64,000 nt of DNA from the NCBI RefSeq assembly GCF_030704535.1, contig NC_081807.1, forward strand, positions 2,955,001 to 3,019,000, written 5' to 3'. The notes under the pieces are model-generated. The model ran no database searches, had not been told where the DNA came from, and saw only the letters and a program-made list of their open reading frames with translations. Positions 11,244 to 23,300 of the stretch are shown here, one piece after another. Numbering within the stretch: position 1 is the stretch's first letter; each line of letters opens with the position of its first letter. The stretch comes from Vitis vinifera (taxonomy: Eukaryota > Streptophyta > Magnoliopsida > Vitales > Vitaceae). Both the position numbers and the translations under genes were made by a program.

Positions 11244-14200
11244 ATGGAGAAATCTAGAAGGGAAGATTCAGATTTGAAGAAGAGTCACCGGGATCGGGAT
11301 CGGAATGGAGAGAGACACAGGGAGAGGGAGAGAGACAAGGAGAAGAAAGAGCACCGGGAGAGTCGGCGCTCGGAGAGAGAGAAGAGTAGTGATGACAAGC
11401 ATAGGGAGAAGGAGAGGGATAAGCACAGGGATAAGCGGGACAAGGAACGAACAAGGAGCAGCCGGGATGATGAACGAGATAGAGCGAGAGAAAGAACCAA
11501 GGACAGAGAAAAGGAGAGGGACAGGGACCATGAAGGTCGAGATGCTGAAAGAGAGAAGGAGAGAGAGAGGGATAAGGAGAGCAGAGAGAGGGCAAGGGAG
11601 AAAGAACGTGAGGATAGAGAGAGGGAGCGAGAACGAGAGAAGGAAAGAGAGAGGGAGAAGGCAAGGGAGAGGGAGAGGGAGAAGGAGAGGGAAAGAGAGA
11701 AGGAGAGGGAGAGAGAGAGAGAAAGAGAAAGAGAGAAGAGAGATAGGGAGAGGGAAGATAGAGAGAGAGAGAAGGAAAGAGATAGAGAGAGGTTACGGGA
11801 AAGGGAAAAGCGTCGGGAGCCTGATAGGAATGATAGTAGTGATGGTGATGATGTCAGAGACCGTGATAGAAAGCGGCGCAGGAGAGATGATGATTACAAG
11901 GATAGAGAGCGTGATCGGAGTGGCAGGTCTAACAGGCACAGAGATGAAGGTGAAGACAGCCCTAGAAAGAAGAGCGATGATGATGATTTGGATAAGAAAG
12001 AGAGAAGAACTCGAGAAGAAGATTTAGAGGAAGAACAACGGAAACTGGATGAGGAAATGGAAAAACGGAGGAGAAGAGTTCAGGAGTGGCAAGAATTAAA
12101 GAGAAAGAGGGAAGAATCTGAGAGAGAAAAGCTGGGAGAGGCTGCGAATGCTGATGAGCCCAAGTCTGGCAAGACCTGGACCCTAGAAGGAGAATCTGAT
12201 GATGAAGATGTTGCCCCAACTGGCAATTCTGAGACAGATTTGAACATGGATGAAGATGCCAAGCCCACTGATAATGAAGTTGGAGATGGTATGGCAATAG
12301 ATTCTCAAAATGGAACTTCTGCATCCACTCTGCAGAATGGGGATGAAGGTGCTGATGGAGATGAGGAAATTGATCCATTAGATGCTTTCATGAATTCTAT
12401 GGTGTTGCCTGAAGTAGAGAAGCTAAACAATGCTGCAGTTTCTCCAACTAGCAATGCTGTGGTTCCCAGTGAAGATTCTGATTCAGACTATGGTGACCTT
12501 GAAAACAATGAAGATCCTTTGGAGGAAGAAGATGATGATGAGTTCATGAAAAGGGTGAAAAAGACAAAGGCTGAGAGACTATCAATTGTTGACCACTCAA
12601 AAATAGATTATAAACCATTCCGGAAAAATTTCTATATTGAAGTAAAGGAGAGTGCAAGGATGACTCCTGAAGAGATTGCTGCTTACAGGAAACAGTTGGA
12701 ATTGAAGATACATGGCAAGGATGTGCCAAAGCCGGTGAAAACCTGGCACCAGACTGGGCTGACAACTAAAATCTTAGACACCATAAAAAAGCTTAACTAT
12801 GAAAGACCAATGCCAATTCAAGCTCAGGCACTTCCAATAATTATGAGTGGTCGAGACTGCATAGGTATTGCAAAGACTGGCTCTGGTAAAACCCTAGCAT
12901 TTGTGTTGCCAATGTTGAGGCATATCAAGGACCAGCCACCTGTGATGCCTGGAGATGGGCCTATTGGCCTTATAATGGCACCTACAAGGGAGCTTGTCCA
13001 GCAGATCCATAGTGACATCAAGAAATTTGCCAAAGTAGTGGGTATTAGCTGTGTGCCTGTGTATGGGGGTTCTGGTGTTGCACAACAAATTAGTGAATTA
13101 AAGCGGGGGGCTGAGGTTGTTGTCTGCACTCCAGGGAGAATGATTGATATACTTTGTACAAGTGGCGGAAAAATTACAAATTTGCGTAGGGTGACATATT
13201 TGGTCATGGATGAAGCTGATCGAATGTTCGACATGGGTTTTGAACCTCAGATCACTAGAATTGTTCAAAATACTCGACCTGACCGTCAAACTGTGCTATT
13301 CTCTGCCACTTTCCCTCGTCAGGTTGAAATTTTGGCCCGTAGAGTGTTGAACAAACCTGTGGAAATACAGGTTGGTGGGAGAAGTGTTGTGAATAAGGAC
13401 ATAAGCCAGTTGGTCGAGGTGAGACCTGAAAGTGAAAGGTTCTTCAGACTGTTAGAACTACTAGGAGAATGGTATGAAAAAGGAAAAATTTTGATATTTG
13501 TTCACTCGCAGGAAAAATGTGATTCTCTGTTCAGGGATTTGCTTAAGCATGGTTATCCTTGCCTCTCACTTCATGGAGCTAAGGATCAGACAGACCGTGA
13601 ATCCACCATTTCTGATTTCAAGAGTAATGTATGCAATTTGTTGATTGCAACAAGTGTTGCTGCCAGGGGTTTAGATGTGAAGGAGTTAGAGTTGGTAATT
13701 AATTTTGATGTTCCAAACCATTATGAAGACTATGTTCATCGTGTTGGTCGGACAGGTAGAGCTGGCCGGAAAGGCTCTGCTATCACATTTATCTCTGATG
13801 ACGATGCAAGATATGCACCAGATCTAGTGAAAGCCTTGGAGCTCTCTGAGCAAGTTGTTCCTGATGACCTGAAAGCTCTTGCGGATGGTTTTATGGCAAA
13901 AGTGAATCAGGGACTTGAGCAAGCCCATGGGACTGGGTATGGTGGAAGTGGTTTTAAATTTAATGAAGAGGAGGATGAAGTCAGGAGAGCAGCAAAGAAA
14001 GCTCAGGCAAAAGAATATGGCTTTGAGGAAGACAAGTCAGACTCAGATGATGAAGATGAAGGGGTCCGAAAGGCAGGTGGTGACATCTCACAGCAAGCTG
14101 CCCTTGCTCAAATAGCTGCTATTGCTGCTGCCTCCAAAGTTGGTGCCGTTTCAATGCCAAGCACTGTTCCAGCTGCTCAACTGCTTCCAAATGGTGGGCT

Positions 14201-14687
14201 CCCTGTATCTCTGTCAGGTGTCCTTGGTTTGACAATACCAGGCTCTGTAGCAGCAGCTGTGCCGGGGTCTGTGCTGCCAATGACCCCTAATGATGGGGCA
14301 GCTCGGGCAGCAGCCTTGGCTGCTGCCATCAACTTGCAACACAACCTTGCAAAGATTCAAGCTGATGCAATGCCTGAACATTATGAAGCTGAGTTGGAGA
14401 TTAATGATTTCCCCCAGAATGCTAGATGGAGGGTGACCCACAAAGATACTTTGATTCCAATTTCAGAATGGACCGGAGCTGCCATTACCACAAGGGGGCA
14501 GTACTATACAACAGGTAAGGTCCCAGGACCAGGAGAGCGCAAGCTCTACTTGTTCATTGAGGGCCCTACTGAACAATCTGTCAAGAGAGCAAAAGCAGAA
14601 CTAAAACGTGTCTTGGAGGACTTCACAATTCAGGCTATTTCAAATCCTAGTGCAGTCCAACCAGGCAAATACTCTGTTGTGAAATAA
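11244..14687 (+). CDS. RH42: DEAD-box ATP-dependent RNA helicase 42 (RCF1/Prp5-like)
   Basis: This is an SF2 RNA helicase of the Prp5/DDX46 type, expected in the nucleus, where it remodels U2 snRNP during pre-mRNA splicing; the Arabidopsis homologue RCF1 is needed for cold-responsive splicing. The coding region is one uninterrupted frame of 1147 residues, close to Arabidopsis RH42. The first ATG in good context is at 11244 (MEKSRRED); the frame opens upstream without an ATG. Residues 1 to about 230 are an Arg/Glu/Asp/Lys-rich low-complexity domain of RE/RD/KE repeats, as in splicing factors. An acidic linker follows. The helicase core holds the Q motif (YERPMPIQAQA), Walker A AKTGSGKT (about 543-550), DEAD (about 656-659), SAT (about 687) and HRVGRTGRAGR (about 832). 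The C-terminal region has an Ala-rich stretch and the conserved Prp5-family tail. Confidence 0.97.
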   Translation: MEKSRREDSDLKKSHRDRDRNGERHRERERDKEKKEHRESRRSEREKSSDDKHREKERDKHRDKRDKERTRSSRDDERDRARERTKDREKERDRDHEGRDAEREKERERDKESRERAREKEREDREREREREKEREREKAREREREKEREREKEREREREREREKRDREREDREREKERDRERLREREKRREPDRNDSSDGDDVRDRDRKRRRRDDDYKDRERDRSGRSNRHRDEGEDSPRKKSDDDDLDKKERRTREEDLEEEQRKLDEEMEKRRRRVQEWQELKRKREESEREKLGEAANADEPKSGKTWTLEGESDDEDVAPTGNSETDLNMDEDAKPTDNEVGDGMAIDSQNGTSASTLQNGDEGADGDEEIDPLDAFMNSMVLPEVEKLNNAAVSPTSNAVVPSEDSDSDYGDLENNEDPLEEEDDDEFMKRVKKTKAERLSIVDHSKIDYKPFRKNFYIEVKESARMTPEEIAAYRKQLELKIHGKDVPKPVKTWHQTGLTTKILDTIKKLNYERPMPIQAQALPIIMSGRDCIGIAKTGSGKTLAFVLPMLRHIKDQPPVMPGDGPIGLIMAPTRELVQQIHSDIKKFAKVVGISCVPVYGGSGVAQQISELKRGAEVVVCTPGRMIDILCTSGGKITNLRRVTYLVMDEADRMFDMGFEPQITRIVQNTRPDRQTVLFSATFPRQVEILARRVLNKPVEIQVGGRSVVNKDISQLVEVRPESERFFRLLELLGEWYEKGKILIFVHSQEKCDSLFRDLLKHGYPCLSLHGAKDQTDRESTISDFKSNVCNLLIATSVAARGLDVKELELVINFDVPNHYEDYVHRVGRTGRAGRKGSAITFISDDDARYAPDLVKALELSEQVVPDDLKALADGFMAKVNQGLEQAHGTGYGGSGFKFNEEEDEVRRAAKKAQAKEYGFEEDKSDSDDEDEGVRKAGGDISQQAALAQIAAIAAASKVGAVSMPSTVPAAQLLPNGGLPVSLSGVLGLTIPGSVAAAVPGSVLPMTPNDGAARAAALAAAINLQHNLAKIQADAMPEHYEAELEINDFPQNARWRVTHKDTLIPISEWTGAAITTRGQYYTTGKVPGPGERKLYLFIEGPTEQSVKRAKAELKRVLEDFTIQAISNPSAVQPGKYSVVK

Positions 14688-17627
14688 CTCTGTTCTGGTA
14701 AAATGCATTATATCGTTTGCCACATGGGATTTGGGTTGACTCTCCTGCCTCTGATGTATCATTAGTTGCTTGGTTGTACTTGATTTCTTATACCTTAGAA
14801 GCCCATTTTATTGTTGAATCTGGTTGGCTATTTAGTTTGGCTGCATATGAATTTTTATGATGAGCTTAATTGAACTTATATGAGATACGTAGTTTTACAT
14901 ATAAGAATAAATTGTAATGCATGACAATTTTCCCCTTGGAAGTGTTGACTATGCGCACATTACTCACAATTTCCTTTCCAGCGTGGGTAAGGCTTATAAG
15001 CTTCTGATTCAAAGTAAGATCTTTCTGTAGCCCTGTTCCCCATCATTGCCATTTTAATACTTGTTGCTTCCTGATTTAGCTCTGAAAAAAAAATGGTTTG
15101 GACCTCTATGAGTTTGATTTTAAACGAGATGACTGGATGCCAAAGGGGTACCTTATTTCCCAAGGCAGGATGATGGTTTCCTTCACAGGTATGTGATTTA
15201 TGTTTTGAACAAATCCAGGGAAAATAGTATTAAATGGACTTTTTATCTTCAATTTCTTTTTTTCTTTGTGGGGGTATTGGGCTATTATAACCCTTGGAAG
15301 GGAAATGTGTTCCTGCTATTATGCAGTCCTGTTTTTCAGCTGGATGGCTCCCTTGCTCTATCTAGATAAATTGTGTTTGGATCTTTGCAACCTGGGATAT
15401 GGATCTTGGTGGGGAACAAGGGCCCTGCACATTTTTCCCATGTAACAGTAGACTACACGGTAAGCACAAATAAATTCTCTGGTCTTATTTTTGGTTGCCT
15501 TTTTCTTTAATAGGCAAACAATAAGAATATATAACCTCATCTCCAATCTAGTATTTAAGAGCAGAATCACTTAATGAAATCTATGATTGTAAACCAGCTT
15601 GCCATCAACTAGAAGATACTCATGAGACCACATGTATGTTGGATATAACAGAGTCCTTAATGTTATATTTGGTTTTAAGGAAATACTAAGGAAAATAATA
15701 AATAAATAAATAAATAAGATGATTTTCTCATGTTTTGATTTACTATGAAAAAAAAAATTAAAAAAAAATTACATTAATGTAATATAATTAAAATTAATTA
15801 AAATTTTATGTATTTTTAAATTATTTCATTTTGAAGAATTAAAATAAGTGAAATGAGTTTGAAGTGATATATAAAAATAATTTATTAACTTTAAATTGAT
15901 TATTTTTCTTTATCCATAAAAAAAAAAAAAAAACTACTTTTTTTCTTTATTTTCTTTTCCAAAATTTTTTTGGAATCAAACATAATCTAAGAGATTGGTT
16001 GTTTCTTTGGGTACATTCCTTCTGTTGTTTGTTTCTCCTTCCTCTTTTTCTTGCGTTTGCTTGGTCTTGGCTCCTGTATTGCTTTAATGGCATGCGGAGA
16101 GAGTCCTATTTTCTAGTTTAGCTGTTGGGAGTTATCATAGGCAGACAACAGATTTGAGCCGGGCTTCAAGACTCATGGAAGTAATCTCTTTGATTGCCAA
16201 CCAAATAAGAAATCTTCTGTAAATAAGTGAAAACCTCATTAATAAATTGAGTTTTAACCCCTTGATTCTTTTGCTGCAGTTGTTAGGTTTTCATTCCTTT
16301 TCTGTTTGTGTGCTTAACATAAGTTGGTTCTAGCAACAAGACTTCCACCTTTTGTTTCTTCCAACAGTCCTTATCAGGTACTATTTTCTCCCAGTATCTG
16401 AGATTCTCAATCATTTTTGGGGTCTTCCCCCTCAAATTTCTTTTTGGTTTTTCAGCCTGACATTTTGCTCAATTTTTTGTTGTGCTTTTTACCCAAAATG
16501 TTCACTATTTATTACAGGTTGCAGTATGCCTGGACAGGCAGACTCTAATTTGCTCAAGAAAATCAATGCAGGCTTAGGTTTACTTCCTTTTGCTTGGCCA
16601 ATCTCTCCATCTCTAAATTCTCTAAATTTTCAGTGGAGCACCAGATAAGAATTTTTTGGGACTGAATTGGTATAGGTTGAAAGGATGCACGCACTTGCCC
16701 TCCTCATAATCAGACTCCTGGAAAAAAATTCTCATCTATTTTGGCTAGGCTTGAGGCTTGTTTATCCTCTGAGAGAAGGTAGAAAAAGGAGTACCAAATT
16801 CCATTCTTTTAAACATTAAGATTTAAGAGAAATTCTCAGAGGCTTTTTCTTTTAGAGTGGCAGCTGAACACAGGAGCATATGGATGTAGCAGTGGACCAC
16901 GCTTTTGCTAAAATTTGTGGCTTGATCCTTTTGCTCGCAAAAAGGTTAGGGAAAATTTTAAGGGATCAAGTATTTAATAAAATAATTCATGATTTCTCAC
17001 ATATATTTGAATTAAAAATATTTAAAATAAAAGCATCGATGACCCCACTTGATTTAAGTTGAGGAGAGCAAGTCAACATGACAGCTTTCGTTATGGGCTC
17101 GTTCCGTTCGGCCGCCGCCACACTTCATTTTGAATGGTACGGAAGAAAAAGTTGGTTTTGTTAGCATAGAAACCCAAGAAAAGGTTAAAAAAAGCTGGAT
17201 CTGTGGTAGACCATCCTGAGGAAAAAAATAGGTAATGAGATTGTATGGATAAACTTATATAAAGATATGATAGGATATAGAAACTGTGAGAATTAAATTT
17301 GATTCATAAATAAGGGTATGACATTTAATTTGAGTAGAGTTTGTGTTTTTAAGAGGCCGGTTTGGCAATGATTTTTAAAATTGTTTCTATCTTTAAAAAC
17401 ATTTATTTTTATGATGAAAATAAGGTGTTTGGTAAATTTTAAAAATCTAGAAAAACACTTAAAGTGATTTTTATAGAATCACTTGACATGTGTTTTTTTT
17501 TTTATTATTTTAAATACTTCAAAAATTTTGAAATATTCCAAAAGTGCCCCCAAATGATTAAGATAATCTATTTTTGGTTCTTTACAATTACAACCAAGTT
17601 ATTAAAGATATAAATAATAAGGAAAAT

Positions 17628-18234
17628 GTTATATCCATTTGTAATTAAGAAAAATTGATTTTGACTCACTAATATCAAAATATATTAAAATAATAATAAT
17701 TTAAAAAATTTTAAATTAATATTATCTTTATCTTTTTAAAAATAATTTGAAATATATGTATTTTTTAATAAATTATTTAATTATTCTTTAAAATCTCATT
17801 TTTACTTATCATGTCATTAATATTAATTAACAATTAGAACTAGACTCCTCCTCTAAGATATTTTTGGATTTTTTTTCTCTCTATAAACAAATATCTGGTA
17901 GGAAAAGTTAAAATTTATTATTATTATTTTTTACCATAAACAAACATCTTATAGAAAATGAAAGGTAGTTTGAAAAGTACATCAAATAAAATAATAATAA
18001 TAAAAACATTTGCATAAATAAATCTAATTATTAATTGATGTTATTGACATATAGTAAGTAAAAAAGACACTTTAAGAAATAATTAGATGATTTATTAAAA
18101 AATATATATATTTTAAATTATTTTTAAATAGATAAAAATAATACCGATTTAAAAAATTTAAGGTTGCCTTTTTAATGTATTTTCATATTAGTGAATCAAA
18201 ATCCGATTTAATCATGAAAAAAGATAAGGTATAT
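17628..18234. repeat. Large inverted repeat with arms of about 210 bases
   Basis: The left arm (about 17628-17840) is matched in reverse complement by the right arm (about 18023-18234). Shared blocks include TTTTGACTCACTAATAT / TTTTGATTCACTAATAT, TTATCTTTTTAAAAATAATTT / TTATCTATTTAAAAATAATTT, and TTTTTTAATAAAT followed by TAATTATT. By eye the arms differ at perhaps one base in five to seven, with small gaps, around an AT-rich spacer of roughly 180 bases. No coding frame is present. It looks like an old foldback transposon or MITE with long terminal inverted repeats. Confidence 0.7.
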
Positions 18235-18311
18235 GTATTTAACACGGTAATGTTAAAATTATGATATCAAAATGGCATTCTATTTAATATCATATTAAAA
18301 GTGTCATCCAA

Positions 18312-18313
<2 letters not shown>

Positions 18314-18343
<30 letters not shown>
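18314..18343. repeat. TTA trinucleotide microsatellite
   Basis: About nine to ten perfect TTA units lie upstream of the FRS5-like gene. Confidence 0.9.
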
Positions 18344-18829
18344 TTGTTTAATATTCTAGATTATAGCATAGAGTCGTTAGAGAGGGAAAAATCGTTGCTT
18401 TAAGATGATAGGAAAGTGATGATCTTTTTAATCAAATGGCACACGAGTGTCTCCACTAATCATAAGCCTAAAGTAGTGGGTTTCGGCCCCATTTGGAGGC
18501 TATAAAGTAATTAATTTTTTTTTGAAAATAAATAAATTAATTAATTAAAAAAGAAAAGAAAAAAGGGTAGTAGCAGCCAACCACCGTTCTCTGGACCCTC
18601 TCATTCATTCCCCGTCTTCTTCCTCACTGTCTTTCTCCTTCCCCCTTTTCTTTAATTGCCGTATGCAATTTTCGTCACAACAAACTTCAAAACCCTAGGA
18701 AATTTTATCATATTCTGGGGTTTTATTGGATGTTCTCTCTTCTTTTTCCAATATAAACCCTAGAAACCTAAACATATCTCTCTCTGTGGTTTAGTTGAGA
18801 GGGAGAGAGGAGGGGGGGAAGGGGGGGAT

Positions 18830-20293
18830 ATGGAAAACGAAGTGATCGAATTCGATATTGGGTTGGGAGGAGGGCAAGTTGGTGGAGGAGATGAGGATGG
18901 TGTGGACATTGAGCATCCCGTTGACGACGAAGAAATTGTCGATACTCCTCCCGGCGGTGGCCTTGGCTCTGGTGAAATTTACATTCCCGAGGGTGACCTT
19001 GATCTTGAACCTTATGAGGGCATGGAATTCGAGTCCGAAGAGGCTGCCAAGGCTTTCTACAATTCCTATGCTCGCCGTGTTGGCTTCAGTACCCGCGTCA
19101 GCTCGTCTCGTCGTTCCAGGCGCGACGGAGCTATCATTCAGAGGTCCTTTGTTTGTGCTAAAGAGGGGTTCCGGAATTTGAACGAGAAGCGCACCAAGGA
19201 TAGGGAGATCAAGCGTCCCCGCACCATCACCAGAGTGGGTTGCAAAGCTTCGCTCTCCGTTAAGATACAAGATTCCGGGAAATGGGTTGTTTCTGGATTT
19301 ACTAAGGAACACAATCACGAACTGGTTCCCCCCGATAAGGTGCATTGCCTCCGCTCTCATAGGCAAATCTCCGGCCCTGCTAAGACCTTGATCGACACCT
19401 TGCAGGCTGCTGGAATGGGTCCTCGTAGGATTATGTCTGCCCTAATCAAAGAGTATGGCGGAATTAGTAAAGTTGGGTTCACCGAGGTAGACTGTAGGAA
19501 TTACATGAGAAATAATCGCCAGAGGAGCTTGGAAGGCGACATTCAGCTCCTTCTTGATTACTTGAGGCAAATGCATGCCGAAAACCCATCTTTTGTATAT
19601 GCTGTGCAGGGCGATGACGATCAGTCCCCGAGCAATGTCTTCTGGGCTGACCCCAAGTCAAGGATGAACTACACTTACTTTGGTGACACAGTTACATTTG
19701 ACACAACTTACAGGTCCAACAGGTACCGTCTGCCCTTTGCACCCTTCACTGGGGTAAACCATCATGGGCAGCCTGTTTTGTTTGGTTGCGCATTCCTAAT
19801 AAATGAATCTGAAGCATCTTTCATTTGGCTATTTAAGACTTGGCTCATGGCAATGTCTGGTCGGCCCCCAGTGTCGATCACAACTGATCACGATGCAGTG
19901 ATCGGTTTAGCCATCTCACAAGTTTTCCCAGAAACCCGGCACCGATTCTGCAAATGGCACATCTTTAAGAAATGTCAGGAGAAGTTGTCTCATGTGTTTC
20001 TTAGGCATCCAACTTTTGAAGCCGACTTTCATAAATGTGTGAACTTGACTGATTCAACTGAGGAGTTTGAGTCTTGCTGGTTGTCACTTGTTGATAAATA
20101 TGATCTCAGGGATCATGAGTGGCTTCAAACGATACACTCTGCTCGCAGGCAGTGGGTCCCTGTATATCTGAGGGACGCATTTTTTGCAGAAATGTCTATA
20201 ACCCAACGTAGTGATAGTATGAACTCATACTTCGATGGGTATGTGAATGCTTCAACCAATCTAAGTCAGTTTTTTAAGCTGTATGAGAAAGCT

Positions 20294-20346
<53 letters not shown>

Positions 20347-23300
20347 TTCTCCGGTACTGAGGACCCCATCTCCAATGGAGAAACAAGCATCAGAGCTTTA
20401 CACTAGAAAATTATTCGTGAGATTTCAAGAGGAGTTGGTTGGGACACTTACATTCATGGCCTCCAAAGCTGATGATGATGGGGAGACCACCACATATCAA
20501 GTAGCAAAATTTGGGGAGGATCATAAAGCTTACTATGTTAAATTCAATGTTTTGGAGATGAGAGCAACTTGTAGCTGTCAGATGTTTGAGTTTTCAGGTT
20601 TGCTTTGCAGACATGTATTGGCAGTCTTTAGAGTTACGAATGTTCTTACTCTTCCATCTCATTATATTTTAAAACGGTGGACAAGAAATGCCAAGAGCAG
20701 TGTTATATTGGAAGAACGTGCCAGTGATGTATTGAATAGTTATCTAGAGTCTCATACAGTTCGCTATAATACCCTACGCCATGAAGCATTTAAATTTGCT
20801 GATGAAGGGGCAAAGTCTATTGACACTTATAATGTGGCAATGAGTTCTCTACAAGAAGCTGCTAAAAAAGTTGCTCTTGCAGCAAAAACTGAGGGAAGAT
20901 TTGACATGGTCAATGGGCATTTCAGGGGTCAGTCCACGAGTGATGGGAGTAGGGCATATTATACCAGTGGGGAACACCAAGGAAGCTTAGGCCAAAATTT
21001 GTCTGAGGTCAGTCAGTTTTCTCTTATGGCTGTTTCAAATTATAAATTTTTCTTGAACTCACTACTCTTCTATTTATTTTCTGGCAATAATAATCGATGG
21101 CCTTTCTACTCTCCACTTGATCATTAAATACAATTTTCTTTTTCAAAATTTTCAATTGTTTTGTGTTCTGTGATCTATGAATTTTATTATGTTTGAGTTT
21201 TTTCTATCTTCTGCCTTACTGTTGCATGTCTGCATATATTATGTATCTGAAAAAAATAATATAAAAAATAATTATTAACAAAATGAAGAAAATCTATATT
21301 CCATTATAAGTATACCCTCTAGCATAATTTATAGTATGTCTAAGCTCAGAGGGGAGTTCACTGAGAAATGAAAATCCATCACAGGCATTGCCATATATAT
21401 ATATATATTTAAGATGAGAAGGCATTGCTGTACATTTTGAGACAAGTAATAATCTGTACTTTCACTATAAATAAAAACAATAGCATCCTCTAGGAACAAT
21501 CATAAAATCATGAATGTACCATGAACAGGTCCTCAGCCAATGCATAATCCCATTTAAACAATCCATAGAAACCCGAACATATAAACTCAGGTACACTTGT
21601 CAGGGTGTAACTTTGCAGGCGTATCTCTTGATGTTGGATTTATCTAATTCTTAGGCAGTAGGATTCATTGGCATGTATCAGTTTTTTAATTTTCTATTTT
21701 GCTTCAATCCTTTTGCTAAAATGAAGTGTTTGTGTTGGTATTATAAGACATATCACATATTTTAACTTGGAGCCATCAAGGATTGATTCATTTATGCACT
21801 CAGCCCAACTTTTGAACTCATTCTATTTTGCTCAAATTCATACATGGAAGTTTTAGTTGGTAACCTCTGGACTGTTCTGGTGCAAGGCACTAATTGAAAT
21901 TGGGCTCAAGCTCTGGCATGCCTTCAACTTATATTGAATGCAGTTGTTCTTGAGGCCCGACTTAGGTGGCACACTCAGAGGATTTTCAAAGTGCATTAAG
22001 ATTTGGTACATCAAAATTACACTAAAGAAAAGTCTTAGCCAAATTTTTTTTTAAGTGAACTAGTATTTTATGGAAACCTTTGTATTATTTATTAATCCCA
22101 TATAGGGTCTCTCCATCTCTTGTGACTGTTTCTACCTTATTAAATTACTTGTCTACCCAATTTTATTGATATTTTTAAATTGATGACAAAGATAAAACGA
22201 TAATTTACTTAGTGGGACCCTCCAGAAATAAATAGAATAAAATTCTAATTTAAACCATTATCAATGTGTTTCTATCATTTGCTTATCCAACCATGGGCAA
22301 TGAGATATTATTTTATTCAACCATCACATAATAATTTTTGAGTTTTTATATTTAATTTTTATAATTGTATTTGCTTATCCAATCATTGCAAAAACTATCC
22401 TATAGACTTTGGGATGCTGTTTTGGCATTTCCTTTATATATATACTCTTTGTCTTACCTATCAAAAAGGAAAAAAAAAAAAAAAAATCATTGCAAAAACT
22501 AGGCAAGTGCTTGGAAAGGAAAAAAAAGATGAGAAAATGAAAGGTGGGAATATTAATATTGCAGGTCAGTTCTTACTAAAGAGATTTGATTTTGAACTGT
22601 TATCAACTGCTACAATTTTATTTATTTATTTATGTTGTACTTTTGGCATTAATTTTTGTATGCTATCAATAATTCTTTGATTTTTAATTGTTATCAACTG
22701 CTACAATTTTATTTGTTTGTTTGTTTTTTGTACTTTTGTCATTAATTTTTGTATGCTATCAATAATTCAGGTTTATTGAGTTGTCAAATTTTTTTAGTTA
22801 TCATAGGGTTGTGCAAGGATGGAAAAGGGACACCTTTTGAATATCAATTCATCCATGCTGGTCTATTTATTTATCTTTTTGATAAGTAAAGAAGAGTATA
22901 TATATTACGAAGAGGCACTAAAATAGCGGCCCATGATATACAAGAAAGATACATTCACCCCCCTTACAGCTAAAACAAAAAACTGTCCCAAATGATGTAC
23001 AAAAAACAACCCCTCCCTCAATGGGAGCCCACCCAATTAATGCCGGTTTATCCCTAATTGTATAGCATTGATATGTGATTCTGATGTGTTTCCTATAGTT
23101 GATCCTTTTTTTTTTGGGTAAAAAGAAGTAATTCATAAAAGAGAAACGTTAAAAAAAAAAAAACGTCCCAAAATACACAGAAAATATAGAAAGAATGCCT
23201 ATATGTGCCACAAAAAAAGAGAGAGGGATAACAAAAAACAACCCCCCTCAATTCGAACCCGACCAGTCCATAAAGTCTACAGAGGAAAGAGGACTAGGAA

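Larger units (their letters stand above)
14688..18829. other. Intergenic region between RH42-like and FRS5-like genes
   Basis: The first few hundred bases are probably the RH42 3' untranslated region. Beyond that I see no gene; frames near 16352-16648 and 16880-17062 resemble no family. From about 15650 the sequence turns AT-rich. A large inverted repeat (17628-18234) and a TTA microsatellite (18314-18343) are listed separately. The final 250 bases (about 18580-18829) are CT-rich with AAACCCTAG-type motifs and form the likely FRS5 promoter and leader. Confidence 0.6.

Noticed and set aside
11254-12027. Several open frames antisense to, or shifted from, the RH42 N-terminal region
   Set aside because: They are shadows of the Arg/Glu-rich low-complexity coding sequence, with Ser/Leu/Pro runs on the opposite strand and no independent support.
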